Positions 41,859 through 51,269 of a stretch of DNA of 64,000 bases are shown in pieces. Within the stretch, counting starts at the first letter, position 1, and each line of letters starts with the position of its first letter. The translations under genes and the position numbers were made by a program. Source of the stretch: RYN-230 sp963723595 (lineage in GTDB: Bacteria > Actinomycetota > Actinomycetes > Streptosporangiales > Streptosporangiaceae); contig CAVRRQ010000006.1 in the NCBI GenBank assembly GCA_963723595.1, positions 806,001 to 870,000 on the forward strand. The letters are read 5' to 3'. The notes under the pieces were generated by a model. That model searched no databases and was not told the DNA's origin. It worked only from the letters and a program-made list of their open reading frames with translations.

Positions 41859-42851
41859 GTGCGTTACGTGGCCCGCAAGCTCGGGTTCTACCTGGTAGCC
41901 GCCTGGGTGGCGCTCACCATCAATTTCCTGCTGCCGCAGCTCATTCCGGGCAACCCGGTCGAGGCGCTGATCGGCAGGATGTCTCAGTCGGGCACGCCAC
42001 CGCCCGGCGAGGCGAAGGTGCTGACCGCCCTGCTGGGGCTGGGCGGCGGCAACATCGCGGAGAAGTACTGGCGCTACCTGGACGGCCTGGTTCACCTCAG
42101 GCTCGGCCTGTCCATCGCCAACTTCCCCACCCCGGTCAGCACCGAGATCAGCCAGTCCATCTACTGGACCCTGATCCTGGTCGGCACGGCGACGGTGATC
42201 AGCTTCATGCTGGGCATCGGCCTGGGTGCGCTGGCCGGCTGGAAGCGCGGTTCCCGGCTGGATGCGATCATCCCGGCCACCACTCTGCTCACCGCGATGC
42301 CGTACTTCTTCCTCGCGCTGATCATGCTCTACCTGTTCTCCTCCAACGTGTGGCACGTCTTCCCGGAGGGCCAGGGATATGACACGAACTCCGAGCTCAG
42401 CCCGGGCTGGAACCTGCCGTTCCTGGCGTCCGCCGTGCAGCACGCGATCCTGCCCGCGCTCACCATCGTGCTCAGCTCGATCGGCGGCTGGTTGCTCGGC
42501 ATGCGCAACATGATGGTCTCGACCCTGTCAGACGACTACGTGGTCGCGGCCGAGGCGAAGGGTCTGCGGCAGCGGCGGATCATGATCGGCTATGCGGCCC
42601 GCAACGCCGTGCTGCCCAGCGTCTCGGGCTTCGCGATCTCCCTCGGGTTCGTGGTCAGCGGGGCGATCGCGATGGAATATGTGTTCTCCTACCCGGGCCT
42701 CGGCGAGAAGCTGGTCCAGGCGGTCAACAACAACGACTACCCGCTGATGCAGGGCATCTTCCTGGTCATCACGTTCGCGGTACTGGGCGCCAACCTCGTG
42801 GTCGACCTGCTGCACGGCTTCATCGACCCCCGGACGAGGCTGTCCCGGTGA
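41859..42851 (+). CDS. ABC transporter permease, DppB-type
   Basis: 330 residues from GTG 41859, preceded by GAAAGGAG. Typical DppB/OppB layout: first helix FYLVAAWVALTINFLLPQLIPGNP, a large extracytoplasmic loop, then five helices. The ATPase-contact EAA loop is seen in VVAAEAKGLRQRRIMIGYAARNAVLPSV. With DppC it forms the membrane channel. The stop overlaps the next GTG. Confidence 0.92.
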   Translation: MRYVARKLGFYLVAAWVALTINFLLPQLIPGNPVEALIGRMSQSGTPPPGEAKVLTALLGLGGGNIAEKYWRYLDGLVHLRLGLSIANFPTPVSTEISQSIYWTLILVGTATVISFMLGIGLGALAGWKRGSRLDAIIPATTLLTAMPYFFLALIMLYLFSSNVWHVFPEGQGYDTNSELSPGWNLPFLASAVQHAILPALTIVLSSIGGWLLGMRNMMVSTLSDDYVVAAEAKGLRQRRIMIGYAARNAVLPSVSGFAISLGFVVSGAIAMEYVFSYPGLGEKLVQAVNNNDYPLMQGIFLVITFAVLGANLVVDLLHGFIDPRTRLSR

Positions 42852-43816
42852 CCGCCACCAACGTCGTCGCGGCCGTCGCGGCCGAGCCCGGCGTCAACGC
42901 GCACCGGCTCGGCGGCCGGCTCCGCGAGGCTTTCCGCTCGCCCCGCCTCGTCGCGGGCACCGCCATCGTCGGGTTCTTCGTGCTGCTCGGCATCATCGGG
43001 CCGTTCTTCGTGACCAACCCGAATCAGCTGAGCCGGACCGAGCTGGCCCCGCCGTCACTCGCGCACTGGCTCGGCACCACCCAGATCGGGCAGGACGTGT
43101 TCGAGCAGCTGGTGGTCAGCACGCGGGCCTCGCTGGCGATCGGGATCGGCGCCGGGCTGCTGGCCACGGTGGTCTCGATCGTGATCGGCATCAGCGGCGG
43201 GTACGCGGGCGGGTTCCTGGATGAGGCGCTCAGCCTGCTGTCCAACGTGGTGCTGGTCATCCCGACGCTGCCGCTGGTCATCATCATCATCGCGGACGTC
43301 AAGTCGAACGGGCTGGGCCCGCTGATCGTGGTCATCGCGCTGACCAGCTGGGCGGCCGCGGCCCGGGTGCTGCGGGCGCAGACCCTGTCCGTGCGCAACC
43401 GCGAGTACGTGCTCGCGGCCCGGGCCGCCGGGGAGCGGGCCTGGCGCATCGTGTTCGTCGAGATCCTGCCTAACGAGCTGCCGATCATCGTGTCCAACTT
43501 CATCTTCGCCACGATCTTCGCGATCCTCACCCAGGCGGCCCTGGCGTTCATCGGGCTGGGTGATCCGACGTTGCTGACCTGGGGAAACATGCTCAACCTC
43601 GCCTACAACGACCAGGCGCTGTCGGTCGGGGCCTGGTGGTGGTTCATCCCGCCCGGCCTGTGTATCGCGCTGCTCGGCATGGGCCTGGCGCTGATCAATT
43701 TCAGCCTGGACGAGCTGCTCAACCCACGGCTGCGCGTCTACCGGCCGTCCCGGTCCGGGCGGTCCGGGTCCGGGCGGTCCGGGTCCGGGCGGTCACGGGG
43801 GAGTGGGGGTGAGTGA
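42848..43816 (+). CDS. ABC transporter permease, DppC-type
   Basis: 322 residues from GTG 42848 overlapping the previous stop. An N-terminal cytoplasmic segment leads to helix VAGTAIVGFFVLLGIIGPFFV, the motif SLAHWLGTTQIGQDVFEQLV typical of DppC/OppC, four more helices and the EAA loop YVLAARAAGERAWRIVFVEILPN. The last 20 residues are a Ser/Gly/Arg repeat encoded by a short tandem array (about 43752-43794). It pairs with the DppB-type permease. Confidence 0.92.
   Translation: MTATNVVAAVAAEPGVNAHRLGGRLREAFRSPRLVAGTAIVGFFVLLGIIGPFFVTNPNQLSRTELAPPSLAHWLGTTQIGQDVFEQLVVSTRASLAIGIGAGLLATVVSIVIGISGGYAGGFLDEALSLLSNVVLVIPTLPLVIIIIADVKSNGLGPLIVVIALTSWAAAARVLRAQTLSVRNREYVLAARAAGERAWRIVFVEILPNELPIIVSNFIFATIFAILTQAALAFIGLGDPTLLTWGNMLNLAYNDQALSVGAWWWFIPPGLCIALLGMGLALINFSLDELLNPRLRVYRPSRSGRSGSGRSGSGRSRGSGGE
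43752..43794 (+). repeat. 15-bp tandem repeat in the DppC C-terminus
   Basis: About three copies of GGGCGGTCCGGGTCC, encoding GRSGS units at the end of the permease, immediately before the first ATPase gene. Confidence 0.75.
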
Positions 43817-43817
43817 G

Positions 43818-45052
<1,235 letters not shown>

Positions 45053-45056
<4 letters not shown>

Positions 45057-46150
45057 GCCTGCTGGAGGTTTCCGGCCTGACCGTCGAGTTCGGGCAGCGG
45101 GGTGGGCCGCGCTTCCGCGCGGTGGACGACCTGTCCTTCACCCTCCGGGCCGGCCAGACCCTCGCCCTGGTTGGCGAGAGCGGCAGCGGCAAGTCCACCG
45201 TGGTCCGGGCCCTGGCTCAGCTGCAGAAGCGGGCGGCCGGCGAGATCCTGCTGGACGGGCGGCCCGCGGCCCGCCGCGGCCGGGAGCTCCGCGCCTACCG
45301 GCGCGAGGTGCAGCTGGTCTTCCAGGACCCGTTCGCCTCGCTCAATCCCATGCACACGGTCCGGCATCATCTGGCCCGGCCGTTGCTGCTGCGCCCGGCT
45401 CACCCCCGCGGCGAGGCCCTCGACCGGGCCGTGCACGACCTGCTCGGCTCGGTGAACCTGACTCCGCCCGGGGAAGTCGCAGCCAAGCATCCGCACGAAC
45501 TGTCCGGCGGCCAGCGCCAGCGGGTGGCCATCGCCCGGGCTCTGGCCACCGACCCGGGCGTGCTGCTCGCTGACGAGCCAGTGTCCATGCTCGACGTGTC
45601 GATCCGGCTGGAGATCCTGAACCTGCTTGACCGGCTGAAGCAGGAGCGGAACCTGGCCATGCTGTACGTCACGCACGACCTGGCCACCGCCCGGCACTTC
45701 TCCGCCGAGATCATGGTGATGTACCGCGGGGAGATCGTCGAACACGGCCCGAGCGACTCGGTCATCCTCAGTCCGGCCCACCCGTACACGCAGATCCTGG
45801 CGGGCGCCGCGCCCGACCCGTCCGCGTCCCGGGCCGCCCTGGCGGCCGCCCGGCGCCAGCGGCAGACCGTCCGGGACGCCCGCGCAGCCCAGCCCGCCCC
45901 CGCCGCCGCGCCCGCGCCCGCCTCCCAGCCCGGGCCCGCCGCCCGGGACGCCGAGATGCGGGAAGCCGCGCTGGGCCAGGGCTGCCGGTTCCGGGCCCGC
46001 TGCCCGCGCGTGATGCCGGTGTGCGAGACCCATCCCCCGGACGTGGTCACGGCGCCCGGACACCGCGCGCTGTGCTGGCTGTACGCCCCGGACGGCGGGA
46101 ACGGCCCGGGTCCCGCGGCCGGTCCCCCCGCCCGGGCCGGCGCGAGCTGA
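45053..46150 (+). CDS. ABC transporter ATP-binding protein, DppF-type
   Basis: 365 residues from GTG 45053 overlapping the previous stop. Walker A GESGSGKST, Q-loop LVFQDPFASLNPMH, signature HELSGGQRQRVAIARALA, Walker B VLLADEPVSMLD and VTHDLATAR are intact. The cysteine cluster GCRFRARCPRVMPVC lies near the C-terminus, after an Ala/Pro-rich insert. It is the last gene of the transporter operon; a short GC-rich gap separates it from tRNA-Gln. Confidence 0.93.
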
Positions 46151-46275
46151 CCCGGGGTCCGGCCCCTTGCCCCGTCCGGGGTCCGGTCCCGGCAGCCGCG
46201 GAAGCACTTCGCGGGAGGGGGGTGGGTTCGGCTACACTGCACAGGCGCGGGTGAGCGTGGCTCCGCCCGGCGCGA

Positions 46276-46347
46276 TGGGGTATGGGGTAATTGGCAGCCC
46301 GACGGGTTCTGGCCCCGTTAGTCTAGGTTCGAGTCCTGGTACCCCAG
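46276..46347 (+). tRNA. tRNA-Gln (CUG anticodon)
   Basis: 72 bases with acceptor TGGGGTA pairing with TACCCCA (46340-46346), a D-arm, anticodon stem ACGGG/CCCGT with loop TTCTGGC (anticodon CTG) and T-arm CTAGGTTCGAGTCCTGG. The CCA end is not encoded. It reads CAG codons. With GatCAB present it would first be charged with Glu. Confidence 0.95.
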
Positions 46348-46442
46348 CAGGTGATGACCGGCAGGGCCTCCTCTATCGGGAGGCCCTGCCGGTTCTTCGT
46401 TTCCGGCGCGCTCAGCGCCTCTGGAATCGGCGCAGCTGGGAA

Positions 46443-46880
46443 TCAGCGCATCTCGAAATCGGCGAAGTCGAAGCCCGGGACGACCAGGCAGGCGACCAGG
46501 GACCAGGACACCCCGGCCGCGTCACCGGTTGCGGGCGTGGCGGACTGCCACGCACCCGCCGGGACCAGGACCTGAGGCTCGTGACCGGCCGCCGGATCTG
46601 GCCCGGCCAGGCGCGTCTCCTCGCCTATGCGCAATTCCATGGGCGCGCCGCCCTGCCAGAGCCATAGTTCATCGCCCCGGACCCGGTGCCACGCCGACTC
46701 CTGGCCGGCCGGGAGCAGGTAGAGGATCGCCGTGGCCAGCGCCCGTTCATCCGGCCACCCCTCCTGGACCGTCCGGAGCCCGGAGCGGTACGTCTCCCGG
46801 AAGTAGCCGCCTTCCGGGTGGGGGCCGAGCCGCCAGCGCTCCACCGCCGTCGCGATGTTCATCCCGTGGCTTGCGTCCAT
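46443..46880 (-). CDS. cupin-fold DUF985 family protein
   Basis: About 145 residues from ATG 46880, or 139 from ATG 46862 (MNIATAVERWRL). Upstream codons to 46949 lack family similarity. DUF985/cupin_5 features: LGPHPEGGYFRETYRS, AILYLLPAGQESAWHRV, DELWLWQGGAPMEL, LVPAGAWQSATP and LVACLVVPGFDFADFEM at the very end. The conserved cupin His-Glu positions suggest a small-molecule or metal pocket; no activity is established for this subgroup. It stands alone, convergent to tRNA-Gln. Confidence 0.85.
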   Translation of the reverse strand: MDASHGMNIATAVERWRLGPHPEGGYFRETYRSGLRTVQEGWPDERALATAILYLLPAGQESAWHRVRGDELWLWQGGAPMELRIGEETRLAGPDPAAGHEPQVLVPAGAWQSATPATGDAAGVSWSLVACLVVPGFDFADFEMR

Positions 46881-47048
46881 GCCCTGCCCAACGCCGGACC
46901 CGGCCCGGGCATGCCGCACGGAGCATGCCCCACGGAAACGGCCCGGCACCAGGGGGAGGGTGCCGGGCCGTCCGGTCCGTGATGACGGCCAGTTCCCGGC
47001 GCGGCCAGCCCCGTGAGGGGCCAGCCCGCCGGGAGCCAGCAGGTGCGT

Positions 47049-47375
47049 TCAGATCCAGCGGCGACGGCGGCTGCTGCGGCTGCGGCCGTACTTCTTGTGG
47101 CCGCGCTCGTGGCCGGACAGCCGGTACAGGATCAGCAGGATCAGGGCACCGACGACGGAGCCGATGATCCCCGCGGCGCGGAGGTGGTGGACGGCGAGGG
47201 TGTGGTATTCGATCAGGTTCAGGATGAACCCGCCGAGGAAGGACCCCAGCACGCCGAGGACGATCGTCCCCAGCAGCCCGATGGGGTCGCGGCCGGGGAG
47301 GAGCAGGCGCGCCAGCGCCCCGGCGATGAGTCCCACGATCAGCAGGATGATGATGAATGCCAGCATGCGCGGCAT
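47049..47375 (-). CDS. GlsB/YeaQ/YmgE-family small membrane protein
   Basis: 108 residues. Three hydrophobic Gly-rich helices (MLAFIIILLIVGLIAGALAR, LGTIVLGVLGSFLGGFIL and GIIGSVVGALILLILYRL) match the transglycosylase-associated-protein fold, with the conserved GRDPIGLLGTIVLGVLGSFLGG. The C-terminus is a strongly basic tail (GRSRSSRRRRWI). The family is stress-linked, with no proven enzyme activity despite the historical name. The start could be ATG 47375 or ATG 47366. Confidence 0.88.
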   Translation of the reverse strand: MPRMLAFIIILLIVGLIAGALARLLLPGRDPIGLLGTIVLGVLGSFLGGFILNLIEYHTLAVHHLRAAGIIGSVVGALILLILYRLSGHERGHKKYGRSRSSRRRRWI

Positions 47376-47579
47376 CTACCCCTGCGGATAGTGATCATGC
47401 AGTACAGTACGCCGTTCCAGGTTCCTGGATTTTTACCAGACATATCTATGCCTTTGCCAAGGCGAGAGGCGCGGGCGCCGGGACCCGCCCGGCGGCGGGC
47501 CTGGCAGGCGGCCTCGGCCGGGGCGCCGGGCGATGTCCATTTGGCGTCATCCCTCGCGGTACCCTACGATGCAGTGTCT
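47376..47579. other. gap before tRNA-Glu
   Basis: A locally AT-richer stretch (47395-47455), including CCAGGTTCCTGG, probably contains the promoters for the GlsB/YeaQ gene and/or tRNA-Glu. No ORF is supported. Confidence 0.35.
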
Positions 47580-47652
47580 GGCCCCGTCGTCTAGTGGCCC
47601 AGGACGCCGCCCTCTCAAGGCGGTAGCGGCGGTTCGAATCCGCTCGGGGCTA
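47580..47652 (+). tRNA. tRNA-Glu (CUC anticodon)
   Basis: 73 bases: acceptor GGCCCCG with CGGGGCT (first pair G-U), TC, D-arm GTCTAG...CAGGAC, anticodon stem CCGCC/GGCGG with loop CTCTCAA (anticodon CTC) and T-arm GGCGGTTCGAATCCGCT. The CCA end is not encoded. It reads GAG codons. A decayed accessory region begins directly downstream. Confidence 0.94.
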
Positions 47653-47826
47653 CTCATGAAGTAGCAGGTCACAGGCCCGGTTCCCGCTCCAGGGAAGCCG
47701 GGCCTTGATCTTTTGGGGGCAGAATGTGGGCAGGACGGGGCGGCAGCGGGCGGTGCTGAGCCCTGCTGGTTGGCTCGCAGCGGGACTGGGCGGCAGTGCC
47801 CGGAGTCCGGGTTGGGGAGGCGCGAC

Positions 47827-48230
47827 ATGACCCGTGAGGAGTTCCTGGACCTGCTGGCGCGGTTGCGGCGGCGTCTGTCGGCAATGTCCGGGCGCCGCAC
47901 AAGCCTCTATTACTGCTGTGGCTGTTCGGAAGGTTCGCCTCTACCGGCAGCACAGCGGCGACCTACGCGGAGGCCGAGGAGCCGGTCAGCACGCTGATTA
48001 ACGACTTCGGGCCGCCGGTGGCGAGTGCCTCGGCGGGGCGGTAGCGGGCCGCGATGCCGTTCGTCCATCTGGAGCGGGAGATCAGGGACCTGCGGGACGG
48101 TTCGGCGGCGGAGATCGGGCCGAATGCTCCTGAGCGCGGTCCGTGGCTGGCCGGGCGTGCCGCGGTGGGCCGGCTGCGGCCGGCGGCCGGGCAACTGCTG
48201 GCGGATCCGGGCACGCTGGCGGCCGCATAG
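47827..48230 (+). pseudogene. remnant of a sulfur-binding-domain (phosphorothioate-DNA-dependent) restriction endonuclease
   Basis: ATG 47827 begins MTREEFLDLLARLRRR. After a one-base loss at about 47865-47880 the next frame gives VRAPHKPLLLLWLFGRFA, TYAEAEEPVSTLINDFGPP, an in-frame TAG at 48042-48044, then RAAMPFVHLEREIRDLRD, ERGPWLAGRAAVGRLRP and a stop at 48228. This string of motifs is that of the N-terminal sulfur-binding domain of ScoMcrA-type HNH enzymes, which recognise phosphorothioated DNA. The linker and the HNH nuclease domain are missing altogether. With a frameshift, a stop and a truncation it cannot make an active nuclease. The identification rests on recalled family motifs. 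Confidence 0.72.
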
Positions 48231-48356
48231 CTGCGCACCGAGGACTGAGTCGCCTGCGCTAGCCGGTGCTGGCTGACGGATTGGGTGCTTACGCGGACTT
48301 GCTGGCCGGGATGGCTGGTTGCAGACTTACGTGGTGGGCCGGCTCAGGGGCGATCG

Positions 48357-50969
48357 GTGAGCGAGGGGCCGCGGGATGAGCCAGTCATCCAGACTCCTGA
48401 CCGGCGGCTGCGGGTGTTCGTGAGTTCCACGCTGGGCGAGCTAGGCGACGAGCGGCGGGCCGTCTCGCGCGCGATCGACGCGCTGCGCCTGACCCCGGTG
48501 ATGTTTGAGCTCGGGGCCCGGCCTTACCCGCCGCGGCAGGTGTACCAGCAGTACCTGGCGCAAAGCGACGTGTTCATCGGGCTGTACTGGCAGCGGTACG
48601 GGCAGCCCGCCCCAGGCATGCAGGTCTCCGGCCTGGAGGAGGAGTTCGACCTGTCCGGCGCGTTGCCCCGGCTGCTGTATGTCAAGGCGCCGGCGGCCGA
48701 CCGCGACCCTCGCCTGGGCGATCTGCTGGCCCGCATCCAGGATGACGCCTCGGCGTCTTACCGGCATTTCCGTACTCCCGCCGAGCTGGGCCGGCTGGTG
48801 CGTGATGACCTGGCGGTGCTGCTGAGTGAGCGGTTCGCCGCCGCTGCTGGCCAGGCCGCGGCCGCGGTGCCGTCGCAGCCGAACGCGCGCGGCCCCCGCC
48901 CGCTGCCGGTGAGCACGACGTCGCTGCTGGGGCGGGAGCGGGCCGTCGACGAGGTGGCCGGGCTGCTCGAGCGTCCTGAGGTGCGGCTGGTGACGCTCAC
49001 TGGGCCGGGCGGGGTCGGCAAGACCCGGCTGGGGCTGGCGGTGGGCGAGCGGGTGCGAGACCGGTTCGGCGCGGGCACCGCCTTCGTGCCGCTGGATTCG
49101 GTCACCGACTCGGGACAGGTCCTGGCCGCCATCGGCCGGGCCGCGGGCGCCGACCTGGCCGGCGTCGGCGCGCCGCTGGAGGCGCTGGCCGAGACGTTCG
49201 GCGACGGCGCATGGCTGCTGGTCCTGGACAACCTGGAGCAGGTGGTCCAGGTTGCCCCGGACCTGGGCGAGTTGCTGGCCCGCTGCCCGGGGGTGGCGAT
49301 GCTGGCCACCAGCCGCACGGTGCTGGGGTTGCGCGCCGAGCGGGAGTACCCGGTGCCGCCGCTGGCGTTGCCGGCAGATCGGGGCATCGCCTCGGTCGCG
49401 GAGGTGGCGGCCTCGCCGGCGGTGGCGCTGTTCGTGGACCGGGCCCGCGCGGTGCGCCCCGGCTTTGCGCTGACCGAGGGCAACGCGGCGGCGGTGACCG
49501 AGATCTGCCGGCGGCTGGAGGGCCTGCCGCTGGCGATCGAGCTGGCCGCCGCCCGCACCAGGCTGCTGGATCCGCCCGCGCTGCTGGCCCGGCTGACGGC
49601 CTCGCTGGACGCGCTCGGCACCGGCGCGGTGGATCTCCCCGAGCGGCAGCGGACCCTGCGCGCCACCATGGAGTGGAGCGTCGGCCTCTTGGAAGACGCC
49701 GAGCGTTCGCTGCTGGAGGTCACGGCAGTGTTCACCGACGGCTGGACCATCCCGGCCGCCGCCCAGGTGGCGGACCTGGATGAGGACCGGGCGCTGGAGT
49801 TGTGTGAGGCACTGGCCCGGCACAGCCTGGTCGCTATCGACAGCACCGAGCTCGGGCCCCGGTCGCGGATGCTGGCGACCGTCCGCGCGTTCGTGGCCGA
49901 GCGGCTGGCGGCCCGGCCCGACGCCGCCGAGGTCGGGCGCAGGCACGCTGGCTTTTACCGGGCGCTGGCCGAGCAGGCCGACCGGCCGCTGCGCGGCCCC
50001 GGCCGGAGCGAATGGACGGAGCGGCTGGGTGCCGAGGCGGGCAACCTGGCCGCCGCGGTGCGCTGGTACCTGACGCACGACCGCGGGCCGCTACCGCACC
50101 TGTTCCGGGTCCTGTATCTGTTCTGGTCACAGCGGGACCTCGGGCGCGAGGCCTGGTCCTGGGTGGAGCAGCTGCTGCCCGGCTTTGGCACGCTGGACCC
50201 GCAGGCCCGGGCCGAGCTGGCCTGGGCAGCGGCGGTGCTCGCGGGCGACGTCGGGGACGACGCGGCGGCGCTGGCGGCCCGCCAGCACCTGGTGCCGCTG
50301 CTGCCCGGGATCCAGGATCCCTTCCTGCACGCGGTGGCCCGGCTGGCGATGGCGTGGACCTCGCCGGTCGCCGGCGACTACGGCGGGGCGCTGCGGGAGG
50401 CGGCGGCCTCGCTGGAGGAGCTCCGCGGCCAGGACGAGCCTGTCTTCATGGCGATGGCCGCGTTGACCGTCGGATCCCTGGAGACCACGCTGGGGCACTA
50501 CGATGACGCCCTGCGTCACCTGCGTGCGGCGCGTGACCTGGCGGAGCGAGTCCGCGGTGACTGGCTCGCCGCGGGCTCCCGGGTACAGCTGGGCATCCTA
50601 GATGTCGTGCGCGGCAGCCTCGACGAGGCCCGGCCGCTGCTGGAGCAGGCGCTGGACCTGAGCCTGGCGGCCCGCAGCACCTCGTTCGTGACCCTGTGCC
50701 TGGCCGGGTACGCCCAGCTGGCGTTCGCAGACGGCGACCCGCACCGGGCGGCGCTGCTGGAAGGCGCAGCTGAGGGCCTGCGCCGACGGGTGGGCCTATC
50801 GGCGTGGCCGCATCTGCGGAAATTGGAGGCCGAGCTGGTGGCCCAGGTCCGCCACACGCTGGGCGCAGCCCGGTTCGATCGGGCGTTCTCCGCCGGCTCC
50901 GGACTCGCCCAGCAGCAGGCGGTAGCCATCGTCCGGGACCGGCGTGGTACCGGCACTCAGACGCCGTGA
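48357..50969 (+). CDS. DUF4062 - NB-ARC - TPR STAND protein
   Basis: 870 residues from GTG 48357; a GTG or ATG at 48285 would add a hydrophobic, non-conserved 24-residue stretch. Residues about 15-160 are DUF4062 (LRVFVSSTLGELGDERRAVS, FELGARPYPPRQVYQQYL, SDVFIGLYWQRYG). An NB-ARC ATPase follows: Walker A LTGPGGVGKTRL, Walker B WLLVLDNLEQV, ATSRTVLGL and GLPLAIELAAARTRLL (GLPL motif). TPR-like helices run to the C-terminus. No DNA-binding domain is present, so it is not a conventional regulator. STAND proteins of this build may act as ligand-triggered switches, some in defence. The gene is intact beside a dead restriction gene. Confidence 0.87.
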   Translation: MSEGPRDEPVIQTPDRRLRVFVSSTLGELGDERRAVSRAIDALRLTPVMFELGARPYPPRQVYQQYLAQSDVFIGLYWQRYGQPAPGMQVSGLEEEFDLSGALPRLLYVKAPAADRDPRLGDLLARIQDDASASYRHFRTPAELGRLVRDDLAVLLSERFAAAAGQAAAAVPSQPNARGPRPLPVSTTSLLGRERAVDEVAGLLERPEVRLVTLTGPGGVGKTRLGLAVGERVRDRFGAGTAFVPLDSVTDSGQVLAAIGRAAGADLAGVGAPLEALAETFGDGAWLLVLDNLEQVVQVAPDLGELLARCPGVAMLATSRTVLGLRAEREYPVPPLALPADRGIASVAEVAASPAVALFVDRARAVRPGFALTEGNAAAVTEICRRLEGLPLAIELAAARTRLLDPPALLARLTASLDALGTGAVDLPERQRTLRATMEWSVGLLEDAERSLLEVTAVFTDGWTIPAAAQVADLDEDRALELCEALARHSLVAIDSTELGPRSRMLATVRAFVAERLAARPDAAEVGRRHAGFYRALAEQADRPLRGPGRSEWTERLGAEAGNLAAAVRWYLTHDRGPLPHLFRVLYLFWSQRDLGREAWSWVEQLLPGFGTLDPQARAELAWAAAVLAGDVGDDAAALAARQHLVPLLPGIQDPFLHAVARLAMAWTSPVAGDYGGALREAAASLEELRGQDEPVFMAMAALTVGSLETTLGHYDDALRHLRAARDLAERVRGDWLAAGSRVQLGILDVVRGSLDEARPLLEQALDLSLAARSTSFVTLCLAGYAQLAFADGDPHRAALLEGAAEGLRRRVGLSAWPHLRKLEAELVAQVRHTLGAARFDRAFSAGSGLAQQQAVAIVRDRRGTGTQTP

Positions 50970-51269
50970 GCCACCACGGCACACAGAGTGGAAGCTGCAG
51001 CCTGGAGGCCAGCCAGTGCAGGAGCGGACCTGGCGCCGGCTCTGCGGCCAGCCCGGCACTGACGGCCGGGGTGGCCGACCCCTGAACAATGCCGGACAAG
51101 TTGACGGGCGACAACCGGCAGCGCTCCGATACACGCGCATGTAATACCGGATCTGCACGCCACAGCTGACTGGTCGTCGAACGTGCCCAGAGCGACGCAT
51201 CGGATCTCTGGCTTGCCCGCGCTCACCGGGCCTGTGGGCGCTGCCGGCGCTTCGTGTGATGATAGAGCG

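Noticed and set aside
40095..42443. 782-residue minus-strand frame with repeated LLPAG units
   Set aside because: It is antisense to the binding protein and permease; the LLPAG run is just the 15-bp DNA repeat read in reverse.
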